A stretch of 64,000 nucleotides of DNA from Cristatella mucedo (Eukaryota; Bryozoa; Phylactolaemata; Cristatellidae). Shown piece after piece: positions 24,501-34,014 of the stretch. The DNA is taken from contig WPIO01000004.1 in NCBI GenBank assembly GCA_009760855.2, positions 3,292,501 to 3,356,500 on the forward strand, read 5' to 3'. A model generated the notes under the pieces. That model did not search any database. It was not told the DNA's origin and saw only the letters and a list, made by a program, of their open reading frames with translations. Numbering within the stretch: the first letter of the stretch is position 1; every line of letters begins with the position of its first letter. A program made the position numbers and the translations under genes.

Positions 24501-27500
24501 GCTTGACCGTCGGCGTCGCCGTATATTGGCTCCGCTCGCAGACCGCTGGGTGCTTCGAGCGCGGATGGAGCGAGCGTCCGAGCTCGATCTGATTGGCCGC
24601 GCACCGCTCGAAAGCGATGGATGCGCGCACCGGAGAACTTACCTCGAAGACGTCGCGGCGGGGCTCAGGCCTGGCTTCCCGCTCGCGCGCCGGCCTGATG
24701 CGAGCTGCGGTCCGCATTCGCAGTCGGAGCGCGGTCGCGTTTGCTGGACACGCCCAACTCGGAATTTACTTCCGCCGCTCTTGCGCATTGCCGACATTAT
24801 CTTCACTCATGCGGCCGCCTCGGGCGCTTCGTTACCAGCCGTCCTGGGCTGCTACTTAAAATAGAAATATAATTCATTTATATGGCGCCCCAAGAGAACT
24901 TAAATCTCTATTCAGGCGCTTCACATATGCCTCGGGGCTCGAGCCCACGACCTCAGTCAGACCTTGGTCGGGGGCGAGCACCTTAACCGCTAGACCAAAC
25001 CAGCTTCAGTGTTACTGGCTTTCCCCTGCGGTCTTACTGACTCAGCTGTGCGTCTCGCATTTTCTTCGTTCTTGAGAAGAAGTGTGCTTGGCTTGACGGA
25101 GCGCACGATCGAAAACGGCGCATCTCCGATGCATTTTTATTAATCGAAGCGGACGCGAAGAACATTACGCAAGCGCACGATTTCAGGGAAGCGTACTACG
25201 CTGCTGCCAGCGTGCCAGCTTTCCAAACGGGAAAGCTAACATTGATAATATAAAATTTATATAATATTAATTTCATTATATGATATTAGATTAATAATAT
25301 ATAGTATTTGCTGCAGGTTCTTCTCGCGCTCTGCCTTGATGCGCATCTCTACTTCCAAACGCTATGCAACGTCACGGCGTGGGCGAACGGAGCGCCAGCG
25401 GAGGACAAGCTCAGCGGTAGGCGGCCGGCGCGAAGCGACGCAGCGTGAAAGTCACTGAAGACTGAAACTCTTTACCGACCGACGTCGCGACATCGCTCAT
25501 TCACTTGATATCTGGAAATAGCTGAAACCATCATGCTTACGTAGGGATGCGGCGTCCAAGTTTGCCCGTGCATCGTTGTGACTTCCCGTCTCGACTTCTG
25601 CAACGTTACTTCCGGTCTCGACTTCTGCAGCTAGCTGCTGGCAGGTCTTCCGGCCTATGCAATTAGGTGCTTACAGTTGAAGCGCAACTCTGCAGCTGGG
25701 CTCGTCTGTCGTGAGCGTCTCCGTTGCCACACTGCACCGCTTCTCGCCGACCTTCGCTGGCTACTAATCAAACTGCGCATCGAATGCCAGGTTTTTTCCA
25801 CTCACTTTTAGGTTCCTGCATCCTCTTGTTTTTGTCTCCTTTTGTACCTATCCGAGCTACTCCCCAATCAGGGGGCTAGGCGTCGTAACTCCAGCTCTTC
25901 TGTGTGCGTCAAGTCGCTTTAGCTGTGCCTCTAAACAATCTCAACTCTTTTGGAGACCGTGCCTTTAGTTCACGTGCTCGCGAAGGCTGGAACTCACTCT
26001 GACTGAGGTCAAGACATATTCTGACCTTACGACATTTAAAAAGAAGCTAAGGATGCACCTTTTCCTCATAGCATTCGCTGGGTTCTCGTGTTCTGTCCTT
26101 TGTGTGCTCTTATTGCCTCCCGACACTGTGCACGTTATCACTAACCGTATTGACATGCCTCTCCTACAGAATATATAAATTGCCTTGACTAAGATTAAGT
26201 TATCTAAGGGCGCAATACAAATGAATTATTAGTATTATTAATATCTGTTCCTTACAACATTTGATCCTTCCATATGAATTGTTTCTCGATTTCTGATGAG
26301 TGCAGACCCTGTACGTCTTATGACTAGCTAGTTGACAAGCTTTGTTCCAACATATGTTCGAGCCTTTAAAGTGCTTTAATCTTAATAGAGATCGATTAAG
26401 ATGTCCGCCGCTCTCATTTGGACCAGTGGTTAAGCTGTTCGCTCTGACCAAGGTTAATTTGAATTTATATGATGGCCGAGGTCGTGGGTTCGATTCCCGT
26501 TGTAAATGTGAAGCTCCGGCACAGAGATTAAGTTCTCTTAGGGTGCTATACAAATGAATTTTAATGAATTATATACTGTTGTTACAATTACTTAACGCAG
26601 CCGTCCGCTCTACCCACGGTATCCACGATGTAAACGTTCCCAGCCAACCGGGTGGCGAATCTTCGTTTTAAAACCGAATGTGACAAGATTTGCTCGCCGT
26701 TGTTGGCCGAGCCCTTGTCACCGGCCCGTGGATCGTCCTTCCCGGCGTACCGTGGCCTAGTAGCGACTCCAAAAAAAACTAATCTTGCAGCCGACATGCA
26801 GCGGGCGAGTATGATCAGAAGTAGCTGTGTAGCAGATCGTGAGTAGCTGAGGCTTAATAAGTAACGGCTTGGGTTAGATGGAGTGCGCTTTCGCCATGAC
26901 AAATCGACGCTCTTAACTTCGAAATTTTTGTGAGAAGTTATCTGCGCCAGATCGTGGTTTATGCAAGGTGATTGTGACTAGTGCTATTATAAGACAGCTT
27001 TGTCTTAAAAAAATGTATTACGGGTGACGGGTTCATTAGCGAGTCCTCTGGTACGACCGATTGCTAGATTACTGCTAGAACTAGACCCAAGGAAAAGGGA
27101 GAAATTGAGCAAAAATATCCATCACCTTAGGCTATCGCAAACTGTGTGGGCGGTGGCCAAAGCGTCATCGCCCGTCAGCCGTAGCAAGCATTAAATCGTC
27201 CAAGATTTGCGATGAAGTGCAGAGCTGCTTCTGGCCGGCTGCCCCTGCGGTTTCAGATTTTAAATAATAATAATAACAATAGTGCACTCGATAAATCGCC
27301 CTCAGAGAACTAAATCTCTTTCTAGGCGCTTTACATTTGCTGCAAAGGGAAATGCAATTGAATGGTGAGTAATATCATGCTTGATAAACAATGCTCGCTT
27401 GCGTGTTTAGGCCTCGTAGTGGTGTTAATGTTGAGCGACAGGTTTTTACATGTAAAACAACTCATTGACCAGCGTCAGTTCTGCGTTTCAGTGTAAATGC

Positions 27501-29392
27501 CTCGCTGATGTTTAGCGCAAGTTTGGGATAATTTGTTTTCGAAGGTTATGATTTTTCGAAGACTAGGTGCAGACTTTATGACCGTCAGGCATTGCATTTA
27601 TAGGGGGAGGAGATTCCGTCTGGTTCCAGTAATGGCACCGTTGGGCAAGGTAGAGTTGGGCGTTTAGCTTGGGCAGCGGAGTTTATTTTTCTTTTAACTT
27701 TCGCGCGAAGAAAGTGCCGGAAGAAGGTAGAACTGGACGAAGAAAGAACCGGACTGCGAGAGTAATGAGGGCTCGATATAATGGATTGTCCGAAGGCCTT
27801 CGGCAGCCTGCGGCGTAGCCGGGCGTTTTTCAAAAATAAAATGTGGAAGACGCATGCACGGGCCCTTTTGCGTTTGCTTGTGTTTTACTAAGAACGGCCG
27901 CGTTTGTTTCTTTTTTACCATCGTGTGAGGCAACCTTCGACCTTTCTATAAATCATTTTATTGTGGGCCGCGTGCGGTCATCGGTCTCCCGGCATTACGT
28001 GTTGCTGTCGCGGCACGCCGCCTACCGAGCCGCTCCGCGACGCGGTCGCGCCCGGAACGAAGCAGCATCTTGCATCCGATCGCCAGCCCGTAGCTGGCGT
28101 CTCGCACCGCGCGTCCCATCGCCCGTTCCACGCCCTGCCTGTGGTGCCGCGTAGCTGGGGAACGCGGAGCCAGCTCGCACCAGCTCGCCTGGCTCTTGCG
28201 CGCCATGCCTGCCAGGTAGCACGCCCACCCGTTCGAGTGCTCCTCCGGCTGCTCCTCCGCAAGGTGAGCGCGACGCGAGCCTCTGCTACTCTCCGACGGA
28301 GCAGCGGCGCCGCCGCCGCCGGCGCCGCTGCTCCGCTGCTCCGCTCTGCTCGCTGGTCCAGCACGCTCGAGCCGCTCCGTCCAATAAAGGCGCCAACTCG
28401 ACGTCAATAGCGCGGGGGAAATGTCTCGCCTTCTCCCGACTGCCTTTCGACAGTTGATTCTTTTGACTCGTACGGCGAAGATCTACCAAAGCCGTCGGCC
28501 TTTCGACTCCTCGCTGCCGCGCTGTCGTCGCGCTGCTGAGCTGTCGGGACACTCGCCGGATTAGCTCGGCGCTTGCGCTTGGCAGCCATGTTTCAGATCT
28601 TCCACGAGGGAAAATCGATTCCCAAGGACGTCCTGTCGCAAGTCATTTCTCGAGTCTACCCGGACTGGACGAAGGTGACTCGCTGTCGTCGCCTCTTTCC
28701 CTCGTCGCGTCGCGTCGCGTCGTCGCGAGTGACTTCGGCGGCGGACGGCAAGGCTCGCCGCTGGTGACGCACGGAAAGCGTTTCGCCGAGATGCGAGCGC
28801 TTCGCAGCTTTGCTAGTGACCTAGCGAGCGTAGCGATTGGCACTGCCTCCGAGCCCGATCAGTTGCGCGTCCCTATGGCCGCTGAAGTCGCTTAGCAGCT
28901 GCTGTGGGAGCTGTTGCTTAACTATATTTTTTAGGTAAAATATTATCTAGGATCAGTAGCAGTAATAATGAAAGAGTTATTTATCAAGCGTCGTCGGAAA
29001 ACTGAATACACCTCCTTCCTAGGCACTCTGCATATGCTGGAAAGCAAGCAGCGAAGACTTTTTCCGATTTCTGCATACCGTATTTTATCGCTAGTTCTAT
29101 TCTCTGACGATATCAGCAGTATTTATACGTAGGAAACTTGCCATTTTATTCAACTAGTCCTCTGTCTTCAATCAAGATGGATACGTTCATAAGTTACGGC
29201 TACTCAATAGGTTGTAGTGCACATATGAATGCATAGTATGTTCTCTTTTCCCCCGCCTTTTTGTTTTCTTTGCTTAGTGTCATTAGGTTTTTCGCTAGGC
29301 CGAAGCCAGCTTCAGGTGGGGGAAAGAGGAAGAAGCTACGGGGGGTGTACGTAATATATATAAATAAATAAATAAATATATATATATATATA

Positions 29393-29435
<43 letters not shown>

Positions 29436-29444
29436 TTATGTACG

Positions 29445-29508
<64 letters not shown>

Positions 29509-30027
29509 TACGTACACCCCCCCGTAGCTTCTTCCTCTTTCCCCCACCTGAAGCTGGCTTCGGCCTAACGAAAAACCTAATGACACTAAGCAAAGAAAAC
29601 AAAAAGGCGGGGGAAAAGAGAACATACTATGCATTCATATGTGCACTACAACCTATTGAGTAGCCGTAACTTATGAACGTATCCATCTTGATTGAAGACA
29701 GAGGACTAGTTGAATAAAATGGCAAGTTTCCTACGATATATATATATATATACAATTTATATAATTCATTTATATAGCGCCCCAAGAGAACTTAATCTCT
29801 ATTCAGGCGCTTCACATATGCCTCGGGGCTCGTAATCTGCTCGCGCTCTCGCGTGACTCGCTGACCGACGAGTGCTCAACGTTGCAGCCGAAGTACGACG
29901 AGTACGCTTCGATTGTTTTACGCCAACTCTGCCGAGCTGGTTCCGGTGAGAGCCCGGCGGCGCGCAAGCGGCTTGCGCTCGCGATGACGGCTTGCCGAGC
30001 CCACGAGGCACGCCAAGGAGCTGGTGC

Positions 30028-30065
<38 letters not shown>

Positions 30066-32380
30066 CGTTCCAGCGGCGGAGTCGAAATGGCCCGATCCAC
30101 CGGTAACGTGTGGGTTGCGTCTACTTCTGGTGGACCGCCGACTCGGCTGCCTTGCCGACGTTCCGAGCGAGGCTTTCTTATCGGAAGTCCTGCCGTTCTT
30201 TACTTGGCCAGCTAGAGGTCATCACCTCCGCTGGCCTAAGCGCGGGTCGCCCGCCGCGGGCCAAGTAAAGAACGCCTCTACTCGGCCCGCGGCAGCCGCC
30301 ATCCGCTCACGCGCTCACCTACGGCGCTCGTTGTCGCGAATTGACCGCAGGCCTTCGCTGAGCCTTGGCGACCTTGCTTTGGCCATTTACCGCCTCCGGC
30401 GGCTGCTTCGTCGGCTTAGCGGAAGCGCACTCCGAAAATGGCCTCCGGTCGCTCGACTCCACGGCGGCGCTATTTCGCTACAGACGAAGTCGCGCCCGGC
30501 GACTGGGTGCGGTACGCCCTCGCCGCGGTGCCCCTGGATGAGCTGGAGGCTCTGCTGCAGTTCTCGGTGCTGCCGGAGCAGGTGCACGACGAGAAGGAGG
30601 AGCTCGCCTCGCAGGCCACCATCGACCGCGAGGTGCGACGTCGCCGCCGCCCGCCCGCCTCCCCTGCAGTAGCAGACGCTGCCGCGAGGTCCGACGGGTC
30701 AGACGGGCCAGCAGAGCGAGCGGCTGTCGCTGTCTGTCGCCGCGCGTCTACAACCTCGCACCGACCGCGCAGCCAAGCGCCCTCGGCCGTAGCGCTGGTT
30801 CACGAACGGCCCACGTGGGTGCCGTAAAAGTGCACATTTAAAGCTCTCGATTTAAGCGGTTCGCGCCTCCGACACTTGTACGGCAGCAGAGCGATGGTTA
30901 CCGATGCAGTCGCTTATATTGCGCCTCCCTTCGTAATGCTTACCGCGGAAGAGCTGCAGTGCAAGGCCGAAGCCTCTTCGTACCGGTTCCTAGCACTTCT
31001 TTTTTCCTCCGCCATTGTCATTATATAGTGCGAGCCTTCCGCGCGTCCCCGAGCTCGCGAAGTTCTCGGGTCGTGACGAACCCGGCGCGCCCGAGTCGCA
31101 AGTCGTCCGGCAGCAAGTCGCGACCGGCGCGTTTCCTGTCTCGCCGCTCAGGTGTCTGCGAAGCGCGAAGCGCACGAATCGGACGCTGTGGTGACCGCAG
31201 CGTGCCTGGAGGAGTTGGCTCGCAGCGCAAGCGGCCACGATTGGAGGAAGCTGGGAAGGCAGCTCGGCTGCACAGCGGATCAGATGGAGGCCGTGACCGC
31301 GCGCTGGCCGGCAGACAGTGTCGGGCAGCAGGTGAGCTGGCTGCTCATTGCAGGACGCGGTAGCGCCCGGCGATGCGCAACTCGTTTTAGGCGGACGTCT
31401 TGACTGCTGACACTTAAAAATATTCCAAAAACCTGCTCAGGCCACCACCGGCTGGTTGTTACCATTGTATGCGGCCTATTTAAGAAGCTCGAGCAATAAG
31501 CAACCGTTAAAACGTAGGCATTCTAATTTTCCATCGTGATTAGAAAACTAAGGTAGTGTGATCGTGCTAAAAGGGTGAAAAGGCTATGAGACGGTGGATC
31601 ATATCTACTCCCTCTCCAGACCAAGCCTCGTACCACCCGCTTTTCGGAATCCAACAGTTTACCAATACCTCGTACAAACCTCAAATCCTTTGGAGACCGT
31701 GCATTTAGTTAGTATGCTCCCAAAGCCTGGAACTCACTCCCGACCTGCGTCAGAACATCCCCTGACTTGACCATATTTAAAAAGAACTTAAAAACACAGC
31801 TATTTAGGACATCATTTAGTGGGTCCCTCTGATTCATCCTTGATGTGCTTATGCGTGCTGACACTGTGCATGCTGTTACTACCCACATTTGCATGCTGAC
31901 CCTGTGCATGTCACCCTAACCATGTGATACATGTTGTTCATCAAGCATGATACCTCTTACCATTTGATCGAGTTTCCTTTGCAGCAGATGTAAAGCGCCT
32001 AGAAAGAGATTGATTTGTCTGAGGGCGCTTTATCAAGTGCATTATTATTATTATTATTACAGAGTGCACGGTTACACACGCGTGCAAACGTGCGCACATA
32101 TACATGCACACATACATTGAGAGGTAAAGAGGGAGAGAGCGAGAGAGAAATAGAGCGGGAGAGAGTGACGAGAACGACAGAGGGAGAGATAGAGAAAGAA
32201 AAAGAGAGAGAGAGAGTACGGTAAAGAGAGAAAGCACGAGAAAGAAATAGAGATGATAAAGAGGAAGATGGGGGAGAAGGTGAGAAAGAGAGGAGAGAGA
32301 GAGAGGAGAGAGAGACAGGAGAGAGAAGAGTGGGAGAAGAGAGAGGAGACAGAGGCAGAGACAGATAGAGTGTGAGAAAA

Positions 32381-32431
<51 letters not shown>

Positions 32432-32816
32432 CGTGTCTGTGATTACAATGAAGGATGACGGAAAAAGCGAATAGGATTGGGAGAGTAAGGATTTTTGTAG
32501 CTTAAAGAAAGCGCTGATCGTATTCAGCTGTCACTACGCAATGATCGTACTAGAGGCACTTATTGGAATTGTTATTACTGATTTAACAGCGTGCTTACGA
32601 AAGAGGTGCACCAAGTTGGCTCGATGTACTTTCTCGCTTTGCTTAGTTCGCGGAATCAACTTTGCTAGTAAACTGTCGCGATGTTCTTTTCTGCAGGTGC
32701 TGGAAATACTGAAAGCTTGGAGAGTGAGGACCAGTTTGAAGGCCAGCGGCAAAGCGTTGTGTACAGCACTAGGGAACAGCGGCATGGCGGATCTGGTTCC
32801 GCTTGTGCAATGTTAA
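18592..32816 (+). CDS. EF-hand (calcineurin B-like) plus death-domain protein
   Basis: Predicted adaptor or signalling protein of 287 residues. Exons: 18592-18631, 19870-19997, 25317-25416, 28586-28674, 29888-29945, 30484-30632, 31152-31331, 32697-32816; phases 1,0,1,0,1,0,0 agree throughout. The N-terminus MGNFLTK fits an N-myristoylation signal. Residues 14-165 follow calcineurin B/CHP spacing (IPEVEKLWMRFEKLGLDDRG; then APAEDKLSAMFQIF), but no EF loop keeps its calcium ligands. Residues 203-285 form a clear death domain: LEELARSASGHDWRKLGRQL, then VLEILKAWR. Weak points: the first donor is GTCTGG, and the EF and death-domain halves are joined by splice phase alone. Reading through the exon 6 donor instead would stop at 30827. 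The introns hold many LINEs, SINEs and a large palindrome. I do not know this architecture from other animals. Confidence 0.7.
20493..20886 (-). mobile_element. LINE family A 3' fragment (minus)
   Basis: (AAT)n, the tail CTCTTTCTAGGCGCTTTACA, the 3' UTR (GGGGTGACATGCACAGGGTC) and the C-terminal coding end (GTCTCCAAAGGACTTGAGGT). In intron 2 of the EF-hand/death-domain gene, joined head-to-head with a family B fragment. Confidence 0.88.
20887..21307 (+). mobile_element. LINE family B 3' fragment
   Basis: The translation contains KTVGDRSFSSAGPRLWNSLP, then CTGCTACTTCTATGCTACTC, GAGACGAAGTCTGTTGGCTA and a tail ending GGAGGTACATTACAT. Same order as the copies at 34015 and 46080. Confidence 0.88.
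21515..21580 (-). repeat. LINE family A tail fragment (minus)
   Basis: GCACTACTTGATAAAGCGCC, CTCAGAGAACTCAATCTC and TTTCTAGGCGCT match the reversed family A tail. It stops abruptly after about 65 bases. Confidence 0.8.
21640..21716. repeat. 15-bp minisatellite (TGCTCTGACATTTGY)n
   Basis: About five tandem units of TGCTCTGACATTTGC or ...TTGT, alternating in the last base. No gene association apart from lying in an intron. Confidence 0.9.
21875..22068 (-). repeat. LINE A-subfamily 3' tail (minus)
   Basis: (AAT)n, ACATTTCTATAGCACCCTTA, GCATTACCAAATGATCGG and AAAGACCCACTCAATTCTGT match the fragment at 9887-10111. Confidence 0.75.
22413..22552. repeat. Tandem duplication of ~68-75 bp with (ATT)n core
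   Basis: CTATACAAAAGAGGCTGTTC, AATCAGCTATTATT, GTTAAGGAAGC and GTGTCAATTGC occur twice in direct orientation. The units differ mainly in the number of ATT repeats. Confidence 0.9.
22790..23860 (+). pseudogene. Degenerate LINE family B copy, SINE1 nested
   Basis: The linker-like VADEFFSAF (about 22825) is followed by an RT motif A remnant near 23520-23580 (LVYLLDLPVSLDTFDHNIVL), then the 3' portion at 23640-23860 (GTTGGCGACAGGAGC, CTGCCGACTCGGGTGCACAT). Many stops and deletions. A SINE1 copy sits at 23165-23290. Confidence 0.6.
23165..23290 (-). repeat. tRNA-derived SINE1 copy (minus), diverged
   Basis: Minus-strand order: B-box-like GTGGGCTCCAGCCCAGCGG, ATGAAGCGCCTGGTTAGAGA, then a TTAAGTTATCTTAGACG tail. 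Matches the better copy at 24868-25012. Confidence 0.6.
24040..24255 (+). repeat. LINE linker fragment with hairpin, plus LINE tail
   Basis: LAHVLDEFAPLTKRTVRPR is the EN-RT linker of the LINE. It is followed at once by its own inverted copy: AGTTTGCCCCTCTGACCAAG at 24109-24128 is mirrored at about 24156-24175. Then come AGAAAGAGATTCAGTTATCC and GAGGGCGCCATACAAAT, a LINE 3' tail. Confidence 0.75.
24370..24865. other. GC-rich CpG-dense block in intron 2
   Basis: A sharp GC and CpG rise compared with its AT-rich surroundings. The minus strand has two possible first exons: ATG at 24819 (MSEDNVGNAQERR, donor GTAAAT) and ATG at 24717 (ending RRDVFE, donor GTAAGT). No downstream exons could be linked to either, so no gene is called. 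Confidence 0.4.
24868..25012 (-). repeat. tRNA-derived SINE1, full-length
   Basis: On the minus strand: A box in TTTGGTCTAGCGGTTAAGGT (24983-24996), B box GTGGGCTCGAGCCCCGAGG (24931-24949), then GTGAAGCGCCTGAATAGAGA and the LINE-like tail TTAAGTTCTCTTGGGGCGCC followed by ATATAAATGAATT. Not a working tRNA, as no acceptor stem follows. Confidence 0.85.
25557..26245 (+). mobile_element. LINE A subfamily (ATGAATT tail), C-terminal part
   Basis: SRLDFCN is duplicated at its start, followed by LQLKRNSAAGLVCRERLRCH, HTAPLLADLRWLLIKLRI, a block with the conserved TTTGGAGACCGTGCCTTTAG, and the 3' UTR. The tail (AAGATTAAGTTATCTAAGGG, CGCAATACAAATGAATTATT) is closer to the SINE1 tail than to the main family A tail. 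Confidence 0.85.
26415..26575 (+). repeat. tRNA-derived SINE1 copy
   Basis: A box GACCAGTGGTTAAG (26421), B box GGGTTCGATTCCC (26486-26498), then TGAAGCTCCGGCACAGAGAT and the LINE-like tail TAAGTTCTCTTAGGGTGCTA followed by TACAAATGAATTTTAATG. An extra AT-rich stretch separates the two boxes. Confidence 0.8.
26580..27260. other. Intron 3 sequence, nothing recognised
   Basis: No exon compatible with the flanking phase, and no known repeat, was recognised. Confidence 0.3.
27265..27392 (-). repeat. LINE family A tail (minus)
   Basis: (AAT)n, GTGCACTCGATAAATCGCCC and CTCTTTCTAGGCGCTTTACA, then GAGTAATATCATGCTTGATA. Truncated 128-bp 3' end. Confidence 0.85.
27900..28560. other. GC-rich CpG-dense block before exon 4
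   Basis: Strongly GC- and CpG-rich, with a perfect 14-bp inverted repeat at 28298-28311 and 28321-28334 (GGAGCAGCGGCGCC). Long overlapping open frames on both strands follow from composition. It could be an internal promoter for a short form starting at the ATG at 28588. Confidence 0.4.
29128..29735. repeat. Large palindrome: ~235-bp inverted arms, (TA)n centre
   Basis: The left arm 29128-29363 and right arm 29500-29735 are reverse complements. For example CGTAGGAAACTTGCC opens the left arm and GGCAAGTTTCCTACG closes the right. I noted one substitution (TTCGCTAGG against TTCGTTAGG) and one indel (six against seven G). The centre is (TA)n with TTTATTTA words. It lies in intron 4 of the EF-hand/death-domain gene. 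Confidence 0.92.
29757..29833 (-). repeat. SINE1 tail fragment (minus)
   Basis: AATTCATTTATATAGCGCCC, CAAGAGAACTTAATCTCTAT and TCAGGCGCTTCACATATGCC match the 3' part of 24868-25012. It ends in the SINE body 55 bases before exon 5. Confidence 0.8.
30027..30064. repeat. (GGC)n microsatellite in intron 5
   Basis: About twelve GGC/GCG triplets, just downstream of exon 5. The long alanine- or arginine-rich frames across it are artefacts of the repeat. Confidence 0.9.
31606..32060 (+). mobile_element. LINE family A 3' fragment in intron 7
   Basis: Starts at CAAGCCTCGTACCACCCGCT, contains TTTGGAGACCGTGCATTTAG, and ends in the tail GAGGGCGCTTTATCAAGTGC plus (ATT)n. Confidence 0.9.
32100..32435. repeat. 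Purine-rich (GA)n-type tract in intron 7
   Basis: An interrupted GAGAGA-rich stretch ending in a pure (GA)n run at about 32380-32425. Not coding. Confidence 0.9.
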
Positions 32817-32819
32817 TGG

Positions 32820-34010
32820 TTGACTGCAGAGAGTGGGCGGTCCGTCCGGTACTGCGGGCCGTCTTCTTCCAACGCAGGTGACCTTGACTTAAGGCACTTT
32901 AAATCGATCTAAGCTACTCGCTTTGCTGAGCAAGATGACGGTATCTCTTGGAGTGATTTCACGAAGTCCGCAAGCCGTCGGGCTGACAAACGATTCCCGA
33001 TAGGTCGAGATCTGGCGTGCACTGGCTCTATTTTAGTCCTCTATAGTTTTTTCCCCAAGCACGTCCTCTCTTCGTTTAGTGTTCCAAGTGTTTCACATCG
33101 GGCTCTTGATCTTTTGAGAACTAAAATACGACGGTGCACGAATGTAAACGTGGCACGAAGGGCACAGTCGGAGCACAGTCGGAGCTGCTGCGCTTCACGC
33201 TGCCGCTGCTGCTCGACTGCTCGACTGCTGCTGGTGCTCGACTATTGGCACCCGCTGCTTCTCTTTCCTCGACCGCCATCCTCGAGAGCCATTCACGATT
33301 TCATTCATCCTTTCACGATTTCACGATTTCATTCGCGATTTTCACGGTTTTCACGACTTCATTCATTCCTTTCACGATTTCATTCATCCTCGAAAGCCAT
33401 TCACGACTTCATTCATTCTTTCTTCTCTTTTCTCTTTCCTCGAAAGCCATTCACGATTCGCGACACCAGAGAGGCAGTCTTCGAGGGAAGTAGAGTTCGA
33501 GATTAGAGACGCATCGTTTGTCTCTGGAGGCTCGCGCGCGCCCCGAGCATCCGGAGGATCTCGGAGCGCGCGCGCTCGACCGCTCAGCTTAGGTGCGACG
33601 TCTTTACGATGCTGGATGGTCGAACTGACGTCCTCCGGCGCTCGCGCAAGGATTACAGCGAGCGAGAGTGAGCCTAAAAGAGCGAAGCTGCTAACAATAG
33701 TTTCGTCCCGAGCAAGTCAAGCTTCAATTAACTTGAGAACAATATCATGGTGCACATCACCGTCGGAAACCTATTCCTAAAGAACCAGCTAGGCTTCGTT
33801 CGCAAAGCAAGCAGGCTTCGTACTTTAAGCGGCCTCAGCAGCAGCAGCAGCAGCATGCTAATAAATGGCCTACCCATCGGCCTGCAAATCAGCTACTCAT
33901 GATTCAACACCTGTATGACTGGCTTAATGGCTGTCATAAGTCGTTTGTATTTCGACCAATAAGAATAAAATCTCTATCTCTATTCGCTTTGTGACTCGAT
34001 TCAAGGGAAG
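32820..34010. other. Downstream of the EF-hand/death-domain gene
   Basis: 3' flank. 33280-33460 is a degenerate tandem of TTCATTCAT, TTCACGATT and CGAAAGCCATTCACGA words, and 33160-33180 repeats GCACAGTCGGA. A possible AATAAA lies at about 33964. No exon recognised. Confidence 0.35.
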
Positions 34011-34014
34011 CAAT

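Noticed and set aside
27958-28410. Two overlapping 149-residue frames on opposite strands
   Set aside because: Composition-driven in a CpG-rich block. They mirror each other, have no domains and lack conserved start or splice context.
32068-32237. Arg/Glu-rich or Ser/Leu-rich open frames
   Set aside because: Translations of the purine-rich microsatellite.
28588-32816. FADD-like adaptor (death effector domain plus death domain, 197 residues) starting at the ATG at 28588
   Set aside because: The exon before the death domain aligns better with EF-hands 3-4 of calcineurin B-type proteins. A CAG acceptor two bases before the ATG also joins in phase to an upstream exon ending AEDKLS. Kept only as a possible short isoform.
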